Positions 9,552 through 17,691 are shown, counted from the first letter of the stretch. The stretch: 30,564 bases of DNA from JBOGTC01 sp050692055 (GCA_050692055.1 JBOGTC010000062.1:1-30564); one strand, 5' to 3'. Notes: generated from the sequence alone by a model not told the origin. A program made the numbers and translations.

Positions 9552-9893
9552 ATGCGTGTGACCGCGACCGCAAAGTACATCCGCATCAGCCCACGCAAGG
9601 TGCGGCTGGTGGCCGATCTCATCGCCGGCAAGCCGGTCGAGGAGGCAGCCGCAATTCTGCGCTTCCTGCCGAACGCGGCAGCGCGGGATGTGGCCAAGGT
9701 GCTCAAGAGCGCCACGGCCAACGCCGAGAACAACTACAACCTTTCGGCCGACGAGCTCCGCGTCGTGAGCGCCGTGGCCAACGAGGGACCCACCCTGAAG
9801 CGGGGCCGCCCCCGGGCCCAGGGTCGGTACTTCGCAATCTTGAAGCGAACCAGCCACATCACCGTTGCCGTGGCTGACCGAGAGGAGTCCTGA
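9552..9893 (+). CDS. rplV: 50S ribosomal protein L22
   Basis: Exit-tunnel constriction protein. ATG 9552, 113 residues, begins MRVTATAKYIRISPRKVRLVADLI-type. The tunnel beta-hairpin tip is LKRGRPRAQGRYFAILKRTSHITV; nothing suggests the deletion or duplication alleles linked to macrolide resistance. The stop overlaps the rpsC start (TGATG). Confidence 0.97.
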   Translation: MRVTATAKYIRISPRKVRLVADLIAGKPVEEAAAILRFLPNAAARDVAKVLKSATANAENNYNLSADELRVVSAVANEGPTLKRGRPRAQGRYFAILKRTSHITVAVADREES

Positions 9894-10966
9894 TGGGTCA
9901 CAAGGTTCACCCGTATGGGTTCCGCATCGGTGTCATCAAGCCATGGCTGGCAAAGTGGTACGCCGATCGGGACTACGCCACCCTGCTGCAGGAGGACATG
10001 CGCATCCGGCAGCTGGTCGCCAAGCAGCTCAGCAACGCCAGCGTCAGCCAACTGGAGATCGAGCGTGGCATCAACCACGTGACGGTGACGGTGCACACCG
10101 CCAAGCCGGGCATCGTCATCGGCAAAGGCGGCGCGAACGTCGAGGCGCTGCGCACGAATATCGGCAAGCTGACGAACAAGAAGGTCAAGCTCGAGATCAA
10201 GGAGATCCTTCAGCCCGAGCTTGACGGCATGCTCGTCGCCCAGAACGTGGCCGGCCAGCTTGAGCGGCGCATTGCGTTCCGCAAGGCGCTCAAGCAGTCG
10301 CTGCAGCGCACGATCAAGGCGGGCGCCAAGGGCGTGAAGATTCAGGTCTCGGGTCGGCTCGGGGGCTCTGAGATGAGCCGAACGGAGTGGGACAAGGAGG
10401 GCCGCATCCCGCTCGGGACGCTCCGCGCCGACATCAGCTACGGCGTCGTCCACGCCCGCACGACCTATGGGCGGATCGGCGTCAAGGCCTGGGTCTATCG
10501 CGGCGAGCAGCTTGGCGATCGTCCGGGCAGCGCCCGCACCGAGCCGCGCGAGTCGCGCCGGGGCGCGCGAGGCGCTGCTGCGCGCACCGCTGGCGGTGGA
10601 CGCGCCGCGACGGCGTCCCGAGCCCAGGCATCGGCACCGACGGAGGCTGCGGAGTCTGCCGAACAGCCCACGCCGCCGCCGCAGCCGACTCCGCAGGAGC
10701 ACACGACGCTGGCGGAGGAGGGGACGCCACGTGCGGAGGTTGCCGCCGCGCCCGTACAAGAGACGGCTTCCGACGTCGATACGGAAGCATCGGCCCCGAC
10801 TGCGGCCGAGGACGCTCCGGCTCCAGCAGTGGCCGCGGCCGAGGAGGCTCCGGCCCCGGCTGCGGCCGAGGAGGCTCCGGCACCGGCTGTGGCTGCGGCC
10901 GAGAAGGCTCCTGCGCCGAAGAAGGCGAAGCGGGCCCCCGCCAAGAAGCGGACGAGCAAGGCGTAG
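9893..10966 (+). CDS. rpsC: 30S ribosomal protein S3 with long Ala/Pro/Glu-rich C-terminal extension
   Basis: mRNA-entry-site protein with helicase-like activity shared with S4 and S5. ATG 9893 overlaps the rplV stop and follows AGAGGAG (9881-9887). Residues 1 to ~208 are the normal S3 core: MGHKVHPYGFRIGVIK, a KH domain with GKGG at 77-80, and the C-terminal GRLGGSEMSRTEWDKEGRIPLGTLRADISYG region. Residues ~209-357 are an extra low-complexity tail: first Arg/Gly/Ala-rich, then Pro/Glu/Ala with AAEEAPAPA-type repeats, ending in a Lys/Arg cluster. Total 357 residues against ~210-240 in most bacteria. The tail is probably disordered and solvent-exposed (inference); no frameshift is needed to explain it. 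Confidence 0.95.
   Translation: MGHKVHPYGFRIGVIKPWLAKWYADRDYATLLQEDMRIRQLVAKQLSNASVSQLEIERGINHVTVTVHTAKPGIVIGKGGANVEALRTNIGKLTNKKVKLEIKEILQPELDGMLVAQNVAGQLERRIAFRKALKQSLQRTIKAGAKGVKIQVSGRLGGSEMSRTEWDKEGRIPLGTLRADISYGVVHARTTYGRIGVKAWVYRGEQLGDRPGSARTEPRESRRGARGAAARTAGGGRAATASRAQASAPTEAAESAEQPTPPPQPTPQEHTTLAEEGTPRAEVAAAPVQETASDVDTEASAPTAAEDAPAPAVAAAEEAPAPAAAEEAPAPAVAAAEKAPAPKKAKRAPAKKRTSKA
10802..10921 (+). repeat. 60-bp tandem duplication within the rpsC tail
   Basis: Copies at 10802-10861 and 10862-10921 encode the near-identical 20-residue units AAEDAPAPAVAAAEEAPAPA and AAEEAPAPAVAAAEKAPAPK. Each copy is itself built of 33- and 27-bp subunits starting with GCGGCCGAG (10802, 10835, 10862, 10895). 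It remains in frame and looks recent because codon choice is largely preserved. Confidence 0.85.
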
Positions 10967-10968
10967 CC

Positions 10969-11397
10969 ATGTTGATGCCAAAGCGAGTCAAGCACCGCAA
11001 GGTCCAGCGCGGTCGCCGCGCCGGCCTGGCCAAGGGTGGCACGCGGGTGAGCTTCGGCGACTACGGCCTGATGGCCGAGGAGGTCTGCTGGCTCACGAGC
11101 CGGCAGATCGAGTCGGCGCGCCGCGCCATGACCCACCACATCAAGCGTGGCGGCCGGGTCTGGATCCGGGTCTTCCCGGACAAGCCGGTCACCAAGAAGC
11201 CGGCCGAGGTCCGCATGGGCTCCGGCAAGGGTGCCCCCGACCACTGGGTCGCCGTCGTCAAGCCGGGCCGGGTGATGTTCGAGATGTCCGGCGTGCCGGA
11301 GCCGATCGCCCGCGAGGCGATGCGGCTGGCCAGCCACAAGCTGCCGATCTCGACGAGGTTCGTCGTCAAGGAGGGCCTCGAGCATGGACATCAGTGA
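10969..11397 (+). CDS. rplP: 50S ribosomal protein L16
   Basis: Late-assembling protein that positions A-site tRNA near the peptidyl-transferase centre. ATG 10969 starts MLMPKRVKHRKVQRGR, two bases after the rpsC stop. 142 residues, usual length. Conserved GDYGLMAEEVCWLTSRQIESARRAM-type block, RVWIRVFPDKPVTKKPAEVRMGSGKG and the C-terminal ASHKLPISTRFV are all present. Its last 14 bases overlap rpmC. Confidence 0.98.
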   Translation: MLMPKRVKHRKVQRGRRAGLAKGGTRVSFGDYGLMAEEVCWLTSRQIESARRAMTHHIKRGGRVWIRVFPDKPVTKKPAEVRMGSGKGAPDHWVAVVKPGRVMFEMSGVPEPIAREAMRLASHKLPISTRFVVKEGLEHGHQ

Positions 11398-11614
11398 GAT
11401 TCGCGCCCTCTCGGATACGGATCTGGAGGGCGCGCTGCGGGACGCGAAGCAGGAGCTGTGGAAGGTCCGCTTCGATCTGGCCACGCGACAGGAGAGCAAC
11501 TACAGCAGGCTGCCGGCGACCCGCAAGCGGATCGCCCGCATCCTGACTGTGATGACCGAGCGCCAGCATGCCGCCGAAGCGGCCGCTGCCGCTGAGAATG
11601 CGAAGGCCAGTTGA
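11384..11614 (+). CDS. rpmC: 50S ribosomal protein L29
   Basis: Small two-helix protein near the tunnel exit, part of the trigger-factor/SRP platform with L23. ATG 11384, 76 residues, begins MDISEIRALSDTDLEGAL; core LRDAKQELWKVRFDLATRQ followed by RLPATRKRIARILTVMTER and an Ala-rich tail. It overlaps rplP by 14 bases and has AAGGAGGG at 11368-11374. Confidence 0.96.
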   Translation: MDISEIRALSDTDLEGALRDAKQELWKVRFDLATRQESNYSRLPATRKRIARILTVMTERQHAAEAAAAAENAKAS

Positions 11615-11898
11615 TGCAGGGCAAGCGACGCACGAAGGTTGGGCACGTCGTGTCCGACAGGATGGACAAGACGGTCGTCGTCAGCGTTGAGCGGCTGCGG
11701 AGGCACCCGATCTACAAGCGGGTCGTTCGCCTCTCAAGCAAGTTCAAGGCGCATGACGCCGATAACAACGCTCGCGTCGGCGACACGGTGCGCATCGAGG
11801 AGAGCCGTCCGCAGTCACGCGACAAGCGCTGGACGGTGATCGAGGTGATCGCTCGTGGCTCCGGCGAGGAGCTCGTCGATGGGTCGGAGCAGGCATGA
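11614..11898 (+). CDS. rpsQ: 30S ribosomal protein S17
   Basis: Early 16S-binding OB-fold protein. ATG 11614 in a TGATG overlap with rpmC gives 94 residues. TTG 11611 would add one residue and is less likely. Motifs: RRTKVGHVVSDRMDKTVVV, RRHPIYKRVVRLSSKFKAHDADN and GDTVRIEESRPQSRDKRW, all typical of S17. The stop overlaps the rplN start (ATGA). Confidence 0.97.
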   Translation: MQGKRRTKVGHVVSDRMDKTVVVSVERLRRHPIYKRVVRLSSKFKAHDADNNARVGDTVRIEESRPQSRDKRWTVIEVIARGSGEELVDGSEQA

Positions 11899-12263
11899 TT
11901 CGGCGGCAGAGCCGGCTGCGCGTGGCCGACAACAGCGGCGCCCGGTCGCTGATGTGCATCACCGTCGTCGGTCGCTCGTCGAGCGATACCGCCGAGGTCG
12001 GCGACGTGATCGTGGCCAGCGTCAAGCAGGCGCTGCCCAATTCGGGCGTCAAGAAGGGCGAGGTCGTGCGCGCGGTGATCGTGCGCACGACGAAAGAGTA
12101 CGGCCGCCCGGACGGCAGCCACATCCGCTTCGACGAGAACGCGGCCGTGCTGATCACGCCACAGGGCAGCCCGCGGGGAACCCGCATCTTCGGGCCCGTG
12201 GCACGCGAGCTTCGCGAGCGCAACTACATGCGCATCGTGTCGCTCGCACCGGAGGTGCTGTGA
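11895..12263 (+). CDS. rplN: 50S ribosomal protein L14
   Basis: Intersubunit-face protein and binding site of the silencing factor RsfS in other bacteria. ATG 11895 overlaps the rpsQ stop; 122 residues, exactly the common length. It begins MIRRQSRLRVADNSGARSLMCI, contains KKGEVVRAVIVRT and the C-terminal GPVARELRERNYMRIVSLAPEVL. Position 4 (IRRQ) replaces the usual MIQxxT start; otherwise ordinary. Confidence 0.98.
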   Translation: MIRRQSRLRVADNSGARSLMCITVVGRSSSDTAEVGDVIVASVKQALPNSGVKKGEVVRAVIVRTTKEYGRPDGSHIRFDENAAVLITPQGSPRGTRIFGPVARELRERNYMRIVSLAPEVL

Positions 12264-12264
12264 G

Positions 12265-12600
12265 ATGAACGTACGAAGAGGCGACACGGTGATCGTGCTG
12301 GCCGGCAAGGACCGGGGCAAGCGCGGGACGGTGGACCGCGTGGAGAAGACGAAGCGCGGGATGGGCGTCGTGGTGCCCGGCCTGAACATGGCCAAGCGCC
12401 ACCAGCGCTCGCGGTCGCGACAGCAGCAGGCGGGAATCATCGATCTCCCGGTTCCGATCCACGTCAGCAACGTCCAGGTCGTCTGCCCGCGCTGCGACAA
12501 GCCCACGCGGGTCGGCCACGAGCACCTGGAGGGGCAGCATGCCCGACGAGTCAGGGTCTGCAAGCGCTGCGGCGAGCAGATCGAGGTGACGACGAAGTGA
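12265..12600 (+). CDS. rplX: 50S ribosomal protein L24 (zinc-ribbon type)
   Basis: Assembly-initiator protein with a KOW fold. ATG 12265, 111 residues, with GGAGGTG at 12251-12257. The KOW motif is near the start (GDTVIVLAGKDRGKRGTVDRV); the middle has GLNMAKRHQRS. The C-terminal part has two CxxC pairs (CPRC and CKRC) that likely bind zinc, as in many L24 proteins. The stop overlaps the rplE GTG start. Confidence 0.97.
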   Translation: MNVRRGDTVIVLAGKDRGKRGTVDRVEKTKRGMGVVVPGLNMAKRHQRSRSRQQQAGIIDLPVPIHVSNVQVVCPRCDKPTRVGHEHLEGQHARRVRVCKRCGEQIEVTTK

Positions 12601-13226
12601 GTGCCGAGGAGAAGAAGACGACCCGTTCGCGAAGTACGCCGCGCCCGGCGAAGCGCGTCAACGGCGGCTATCGGCAGCCGGAGTACGGCGGCCTGCGGAA
12701 GCGCTATCACGACGAGGTCGCGCCCGCCATGCGCCGCGAGTTCGCCTACGGCAACTCGATGCAGATCCCGCGCCTGGATAAGGTCGTGGTCAACATCGGC
12801 CTGGGCGAGGCGATTGCGAATGCCAAGGCGCTCGACGCGGCCGTTGGCGACCTGGCGACGATCACCGGGCAGAAGCCGATCGTGACGCGTGCCAAGCGCT
12901 CGATCGCCCAGTTCCGGCTGCGCACCGGGATGCCGATCGGGGCCAAGGTCACGCTGCGAGGGCAGCGAATGTACGACTTTCTCGAGCGCACCATGAGCCT
13001 GGCGCTGCCGCGCATCCGCGACTTTCGCGGGATCCCGACGCGCAGCTTCGACGGCCGGGGCAACTTCAGCCTGGGCCTGCGCGAGCAGCTCGTGTACCCG
13101 GAGATCGACTACGACTCGATCGACCGCCTGCGCGGGCTGGAGATCAGCATCGTGACCACGGCACAGACCGATGAGGAGGGGCGCAAGCTCCTCGAGCTCC
13201 TCGGCATGCCGTTCCAGAGCGCCTGA
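12597..13226 (+). CDS. rplE: 50S ribosomal protein L5 with N-terminal extension
   Basis: 5S rRNA-binding protein of the central protuberance. GTG 12597 overlaps the rplX stop (GTGA) and follows GAGGTGA. 209 residues; the ordinary L5 start corresponds to about residue 33 (LRKRYHDEVAPAM), so ~30 Lys/Arg/Ser-rich residues are added at the N-terminus. Core motifs: IPRLDKVVVNIGLGEA, GQKPIVTRAKRSIAQFRLRTGMPIGAKVTLRG and DFRGIPTRSFDGRGNFSLG. No start codon with a good binding site is evident nearer the core, which favours the extended form. Confidence 0.94.
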   Translation: MSAEEKKTTRSRSTPRPAKRVNGGYRQPEYGGLRKRYHDEVAPAMRREFAYGNSMQIPRLDKVVVNIGLGEAIANAKALDAAVGDLATITGQKPIVTRAKRSIAQFRLRTGMPIGAKVTLRGQRMYDFLERTMSLALPRIRDFRGIPTRSFDGRGNFSLGLREQLVYPEIDYDSIDRLRGLEISIVTTAQTDEEGRKLLELLGMPFQSA

Positions 13227-13266
13227 CGGCGCCGTACGGGAAGAGGAAAGGACTCCAGGCACCAGC

Positions 13267-13452
13267 ATGGCGAAGAAGTCAATGATCGCGAAGGCCAATC
13301 GCACGTCGAAGTTCGGCGTCCGGCAGCACAACCGCTGCCAGGTCTGCGGGCGGCCGCGCGGCTACATGCGTCGCTTCGCGATGTGCCGCATCTGCTTCCG
13401 GGAGCGCGCCCTCGAAGGCCAGCTTCCCGGCGTGACGAAGTCGAGCTGGTGA
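13267..13452 (+). CDS. rpsN: 30S ribosomal protein S14, zinc-binding (type Z)
   Basis: Small 30S head protein. ATG 13267 gives 61 residues, the size of the short zinc-dependent S14. The four cysteines are in CQVCGRPRGYMRRFAMCRIC (24, 27, 40, 43), followed by FRERALEGQLPGVTKSSW. The start after GAGGAAAGGA is preferred over the upstream in-frame extension into rplE. Under zinc limitation species with this form often express a second Cys-free S14; none is in the window. Confidence 0.98.
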   Translation: MAKKSMIAKANRTSKFGVRQHNRCQVCGRPRGYMRRFAMCRICFRERALEGQLPGVTKSSW

Positions 13453-13475
13453 GCTCAGACCGAACCAGACCAATG

Positions 13476-13493
13476 GGGCCGCCACGGCGGCCC
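13476..13493 (+). other. Intergenic hairpin between rpsN and rpsH
   Basis: GGGCCGCC (13476-13483) and GGCGGCCC (13486-13493) form a stem in the 109-base rpsN-rpsH gap. No T-run follows. Nothing else is recognised in that gap besides the rpsH binding site GAGGAG around 13541. Confidence 0.5.
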
Positions 13494-13561
13494 GCCATCA
13501 GCGCCAGGCGCCACCCGCACCGACGGGAGCGAACCGCCGCCGAGGAGTACAAGCAACCGAC

Positions 13562-13960
<399 letters not shown>

Positions 13961-13971
13961 GAGCGCGAAGC

Positions 13972-14520
13972 ATGTCTCGAATCGGACGACTCGTGATCCC
14001 TCTGCCGGATGGGGTGGAGGTGAACCAGCAGGGTCGCACGCTGCGCGTCAAGGGCCCGCTGGGTGAGCTCGAGCGACAGATTCACCCCGAGATGACCGTC
14101 GAGCGCGAGGACGGCACGCTGCGCGTCGTACGCCCGACCGACGAGCCGCGTCATCGGGCGCTGCACGGCCTGACACGGACGCTGATCAACAACATGGTCA
14201 CTGGCGTGACGACGGGCTTCACCAAGAACCTGGAGATCTCCGGCGTCGGCTACCGCGCCCAGCTGCAGGGTGAGAAGCTCGTGCTGGCGCTCGGCTATTC
14301 GCACCCGGTCGAGGTCGATGCCCCGGCCGGCATCCAGTTCAGGCTCGAGAGCCCCACCAGGCTCGGCGTGTTCGGCGCCGACAAGGAGCTCGTTGGCCAG
14401 ACCGCTGCCTACATTCGCTCACGGCGCAAACCCGAGCCTTACAAGGGCAAGGGGATCCGCTACGCCGGTGAGCACATCCTCCGCAAGGCCGGCAAGGCCG
14501 GCAAGGTCGGAGGAGCGTAA
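13972..14520 (+). CDS. rplF: 50S ribosomal protein L6
   Basis: Sarcin-ricin-loop-adjacent protein. ATG 13972, 182 residues, MSRIGRLVIPLPDGVEV; AGGAG at 13959-13963. Two L6 repeats are visible, with GVTTGFTKNLEISGVGYRA linking them and the signature-type C-terminus PYKGKGIRYAGEHILRKAGKAGKVGG. Confidence 0.98.
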   Translation: MSRIGRLVIPLPDGVEVNQQGRTLRVKGPLGELERQIHPEMTVEREDGTLRVVRPTDEPRHRALHGLTRTLINNMVTGVTTGFTKNLEISGVGYRAQLQGEKLVLALGYSHPVEVDAPAGIQFRLESPTRLGVFGADKELVGQTAAYIRSRRKPEPYKGKGIRYAGEHILRKAGKAGKVGGA

Positions 14521-14526
14521 GGACCG

Positions 14527-14886
14527 ATGATCACCAAGCATTCGCGCGACGCGCTGCGCCGCAAGCGGCACGCACGGCTTCGGCTTCGCCTCTCTGGCGA
14601 TGCCGACCGGCCGCGTTTGTCGGTCTTCCGTAGCGCCAAGTTCATCTACGCCCAGGTCATCGACGACGGGACCGGGCGCACGCTGGCCGCGGCCTCCAGC
14701 CGCGAGGCCGACCTCGCCAACGGCTCGACCAAGATGGACGCCGCGCGAGCCGTCGGCAAGGCGCTGGCCGCGCGCGCCAAGGCGGCCGGCGTGAAGGCCG
14801 TGGTCCTCGACCGCGGCGGATACGAGTACCACGGGCGGGTCCGCTCGCTCGCCGAGGGCGCCCGCGAGGGCGGCCTCGACCTGTAG
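14527..14886 (+). CDS. rplR: 50S ribosomal protein L18
   Basis: 5S rRNA-binding protein of the central protuberance. ATG 14527, 119 residues. It begins with a basic stretch (ALRRKRHARLRLRLSG), then RPRLSVFRSAKFIYAQVIDD, and ends DRGGYEYHGRVRSLAEGAREGGL, the usual L18 signature. 6 bases after rplF. Confidence 0.98.
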   Translation: MITKHSRDALRRKRHARLRLRLSGDADRPRLSVFRSAKFIYAQVIDDGTGRTLAAASSREADLANGSTKMDAARAVGKALAARAKAAGVKAVVLDRGGYEYHGRVRSLAEGAREGGLDL

Positions 14887-14905
14887 AGCGAGAAGGAGAA
14901 GCTCG

Positions 14906-15526
14906 ATGGCAAGAATCGACGCTTCCAAGCTGAGCTTGGAAGAGAAGGTCGTGCAGATCAACCGCGTGGCGAAGGTCGTCAAGGGCGGTCGCCGCTTCAG
15001 CTTCAGCGCGGTGGTGGTCGTGGGCGACGGGAATGGCAACGTTGGTGCCGGCCTGGGCAAGGCGGGCGAGGTGCCGGAGGCGATCCGCAAGGGCGTCGAG
15101 GACGCCAAGAAGCATGTCATCAAGGTGCCGCTCGTGGGATCCACGATCCCGCACGAGGTGCAGCGGCACTTCGGTGCCAGCAAGGTCATGCTGAAGCCGG
15201 CGAGCGCCGGGACCGGTGTCATCGCCGGCGGCTCGGTGCGCTCGGTGGTCGAGGCCGCGGGCATCCGCGACCTGCTGAGCAAGAGCATGGGCAGCAACAA
15301 CCCGGTCAACGTGGTGCGCGCCACCATGGAGTGCCTGGAGGCGCTTCGCTCGGCGGACGACATCGCCGGCCTGCGCGGCCGGAGCGCGGAAGAGCTGCTG
15401 GGCAAGCGCGGGGCGGAGCTCGCGCGCCGTCCGCACGTGGCGCCTGAGCGCCGTGAGCCGGCCTTCTCTGGGCAGGGCGGACGTGGATCGGGTGGTCGTG
15501 GCCCGGGAGGCGGCCGTGGCCGCTGA
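14906..15526 (+). CDS. rpsE: 30S ribosomal protein S5 with Gly/Arg-rich tail
   Basis: Decoding-fidelity protein at the mRNA entry. ATG 14906 with AAGGAG at 14893-14898; 206 residues. The core has EEKVVQINRVAKVVKGGRRFSFSA and GNVGAGLGKAGEVPEAIRKG (double-stranded RNA-binding domain), then the fold-2 domain with GTGVIAGGSVRSVVEAAGI and SNNPVNVVRATM. Residues beyond ~165 are an added basic tail ending GGRGSGGRGPGGGRGR. The DNA for this tail also holds the rpmD binding site and start, which overlap by 11 bases. Confidence 0.96.
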   Translation: MARIDASKLSLEEKVVQINRVAKVVKGGRRFSFSAVVVVGDGNGNVGAGLGKAGEVPEAIRKGVEDAKKHVIKVPLVGSTIPHEVQRHFGASKVMLKPASAGTGVIAGGSVRSVVEAAGIRDLLSKSMGSNNPVNVVRATMECLEALRSADDIAGLRGRSAEELLGKRGAELARRPHVAPERREPAFSGQGGRGSGGRGPGGGRGR

Positions 15527-15764
15527 GCGCACCGCCGGCAAGGCCGGCTCGGTGCTGCGTGTCACCTGGGTGCGGTCCACCATCGGCCACCGCGCAGGCG
15601 CGCGCGGAACCATCCGGGCGCTCGGCCTGCACCGGCTCAACCAGACCGTCGAGGTCGCTGACAGCGCCGTGACGCGCGGGATGCTGCGCCGCGTCGCCTT
15701 CCTGCTCAAGGTCGAGGAGCCGGCCGCCGGCGCCGCGCCTGCAAAGGAAGAGGAGACGAAATGA
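15516..15764 (+). CDS. rpmD: 50S ribosomal protein L30
   Basis: Small 23S-binding protein. The chosen start is GTG 15516, inside the end of rpsE, because GGGAGG (15505-15510) lies just upstream and it leaves only ~13 residues before the L30 core LRVTWVRSTIGHRAGARGTIRALGLHRLNQ. The frame is open further upstream, but that is read-through of rpsE. 82 residues against ~60 typically, the excess being a short N-terminal lead and an Ala/Glu/Lys tail. The stop overlaps the rplO ATG. Confidence 0.93.
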   Translation: MAAERTAGKAGSVLRVTWVRSTIGHRAGARGTIRALGLHRLNQTVEVADSAVTRGMLRRVAFLLKVEEPAAGAAPAKEEETK

Positions 15765-16408
15765 AGCTGCACGATCTGCATCCGGCCTCCGGCTCGCGCA
15801 AGACCGCGCGCCGGGTGGGGCGCGGCCATGGATCCGGGCGTGGCAAGACCGCGGGTCGCGGCCAGAAGGGCCAGAAGTCGCGCGCAGGCGGCAACCTTCC
15901 CGCATGGTTCGAAGGTGGCCAGACTCCTCTGCACGTCCGCACGCCGAAGCTGCATGGCTTCAAGAACCGTTTCCGGGTGGAGTACGCGCCGGTGAACCTG
16001 GCGCGGCTGGCGGAAGCCAAGAAGGGCACGCTCCTCACGCCCGACGTGCTGGCCCACGACGGCCTGGTGCGCGATACGAAGCTGCCGATCAAGGTCCTCG
16101 GCAACGGGGATGCCCCTGCGGGCGTGACGATCCACGCGCATGCATTCAGCCGCGCGGCGCTCGACAAGCTCAGCGCCGCCGGCAGCACGGCGCAGCGCAT
16201 CAGCTGGCCGGAGAACCTGCCGGTGGACGAGACGCCCGACACGGCCGACGCCGAAGCCAAGGGCAAGAAGGGCAGGGCTCGCCGGTCCGCATCGACCGAC
16301 GAGGACGCGCCGTCGGCCGAGGCGCCGACCGCCGAATCGCTTGAGGACGCCGAATCCGGCGTCTCGGACAACGAGGACGAGGCCAGCGAAAGCGAGCCGC
16401 GGGCTTGA
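15761..16408 (+). CDS. rplO: 50S ribosomal protein L15 with acidic C-terminal extension
   Basis: Large-subunit assembly protein. ATG 15761 overlaps the rpmD stop (ATGA). Residues 1 to ~147 are ordinary L15: MKLHDLHPASGSRK, the Gly-rich RVGRGHGSGRGKTAGRGQKGQKSR region, and FEGGQTPLHVRTPKLHGF. Residues ~148-215 form an unusual tail: a short basic patch (KGKKGRARRSAS) inside a strongly acidic Asp/Glu/Ser/Ala stretch ending DNEDEASESEPRA. The family normally ends near 145-150. It ends in a TTGA overlap with secY. Confidence 0.95.
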   Translation: MKLHDLHPASGSRKTARRVGRGHGSGRGKTAGRGQKGQKSRAGGNLPAWFEGGQTPLHVRTPKLHGFKNRFRVEYAPVNLARLAEAKKGTLLTPDVLAHDGLVRDTKLPIKVLGNGDAPAGVTIHAHAFSRAALDKLSAAGSTAQRISWPENLPVDETPDTADAEAKGKKGRARRSASTDEDAPSAEAPTAESLEDAESGVSDNEDEASESEPRA

Positions 16409-17691
16409 TCGAAACGGTCGTCGCCGCCTTCCGCGCGCCGGACATCCGGCGCAAGCTCCTCTTCACGCTGGGCATTCTGCTCATCTTCCGGGCGCTCACC
16501 AACGTCCCGGTGCCCAACGTGAACACCGCCGCGCTCGCGGACCTGTTCACGAACAACCCGCTGCTCGGGCTGCTGAACACCTTCTCGGGCGGCGGCCTGG
16601 CGGCCGCCTCGATCATCGGGCTGGGGGTGAACCCGTACATCAACGCCAGCATCATCATGCAGCTGATGCGCGGCGTGATCCCCGCGCTGGAGGAGCTGTC
16701 GCGCGAGGGCGAGTACGGCCGCAACAAGCTCAACCAGTACACGCGCCTGCTGACCGTGCCGCTGGCCGCCGCCCAGGGCTACGGCATCAGCGTGCTCCTC
16801 TCCGCCAACGGGGTGATTCCGGCGAATCCGCTCTTCAGCCTCGAGACGCTGAGCCTGCTGGTGAGCTTCACCGCGGGCACGATCCTGCTCATGTGGCTCG
16901 GCGAGCTGATCAGCGAGAAGGGGCTGGGCAACGGCATCAGCTTCATCATCTTCGCCGGCATCGTGGGCAGCATTCCCATGCAGGTCGGTCCCATCGCCAG
17001 CGGCCCCGACGCGCTGACGCGGCTCATCCCGTTCATCATCGTGGGCCTGGTGGTGGTCGCCGCGGTGGTCTTCATCAACGAGGGGCAGCGTCGTATCCCG
17101 GTGCAGTACGCCAGCCGCATGCGCGGCCGGCGCATGTACCAGGGCCAGACGCAGTACCTGCCACTCAAGGTGACGATGGCCGGCGTCATCCCGATCATCT
17201 TCGCAGTGAGCATCCTGCTCTTTCCTGCCCAGATCGCGTCCTACTTCACGGCGAGCGACATCGACTGGGTGCGTGACACGGCGCTCTTCATCGCCACGAA
17301 CCTCGATGGCACCGCCAACATCCCGCTGTACGGGACGCTCTACTTCCTGCTCGTCGTCTTCTTCACCTACTTCTACACCGCGTTCCAGTTCCGTCCCGAC
17401 CAGACGGCGGACTACCTGCGCAAGAACGGCGGCTTCATACCCGGCATCCGGCCAGGGCGGCCCACCGAGGAATTCCTGGGGCGGGTGACGAACCGCATCA
17501 CGCTCGGTGGCGCCACCTTCCTGGGATTCATCGCCGTGCTGCCCTACATCGTCAGCGCCTTCATCCCGGGCACGAACAACCTGCAGCTCGGCGGCACGAG
17601 CATCCTGATCGTGGTGAGCGTCGTGGTCGAGACCATGAAGCAGCTGGAGGCGCAGATGATGATGCGCCACTACGAGGGCTTCATCCGGTGA
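16405..17691 (+). CDS. secY: Protein translocase subunit SecY
   Basis: Channel-forming subunit of the SecYEG translocase in the cytoplasmic membrane. TTG 16405 overlaps the rplO stop; 428 residues, the usual length with about ten hydrophobic segments. Hallmarks: IRRKLLFTLGILLIFRALTNVPVP (TM1), the plug/TM2 region with GLGVNPYINASIIMQLM, the C4 loop RRIPVQYASRMRGRRMYQG, LPLKVTMAGVIPIIFA, and QFRPDQTADYLRKNGGFIPGIRPG. No strong Shine-Dalgarno, so translational coupling with rplO is likely. Its stop overlaps adk. Confidence 0.97.
   Translation: MIETVVAAFRAPDIRRKLLFTLGILLIFRALTNVPVPNVNTAALADLFTNNPLLGLLNTFSGGGLAAASIIGLGVNPYINASIIMQLMRGVIPALEELSREGEYGRNKLNQYTRLLTVPLAAAQGYGISVLLSANGVIPANPLFSLETLSLLVSFTAGTILLMWLGELISEKGLGNGISFIIFAGIVGSIPMQVGPIASGPDALTRLIPFIIVGLVVVAAVVFINEGQRRIPVQYASRMRGRRMYQGQTQYLPLKVTMAGVIPIIFAVSILLFPAQIASYFTASDIDWVRDTALFIATNLDGTANIPLYGTLYFLLVVFFTYFYTAFQFRPDQTADYLRKNGGFIPGIRPGRPTEEFLGRVTNRITLGGATFLGFIAVLPYIVSAFIPGTNNLQLGGTSILIVVSVVVETMKQLEAQMMMRHYEGFIR

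Noticed and set aside
10467..11546. 359-codon alternative frame over the rpsC tail, rplP and rpmC
   Set aside because: Arg/Pro-rich shadow in the +2 frame; the rplP and rpmC products are clear in the other frames.
14657..17670. Two very long minus-strand frames opposite rplR through secY
   Set aside because: Antisense shadows of the spc genes, with His/Asp/Arg-biased translations and no homologous features.
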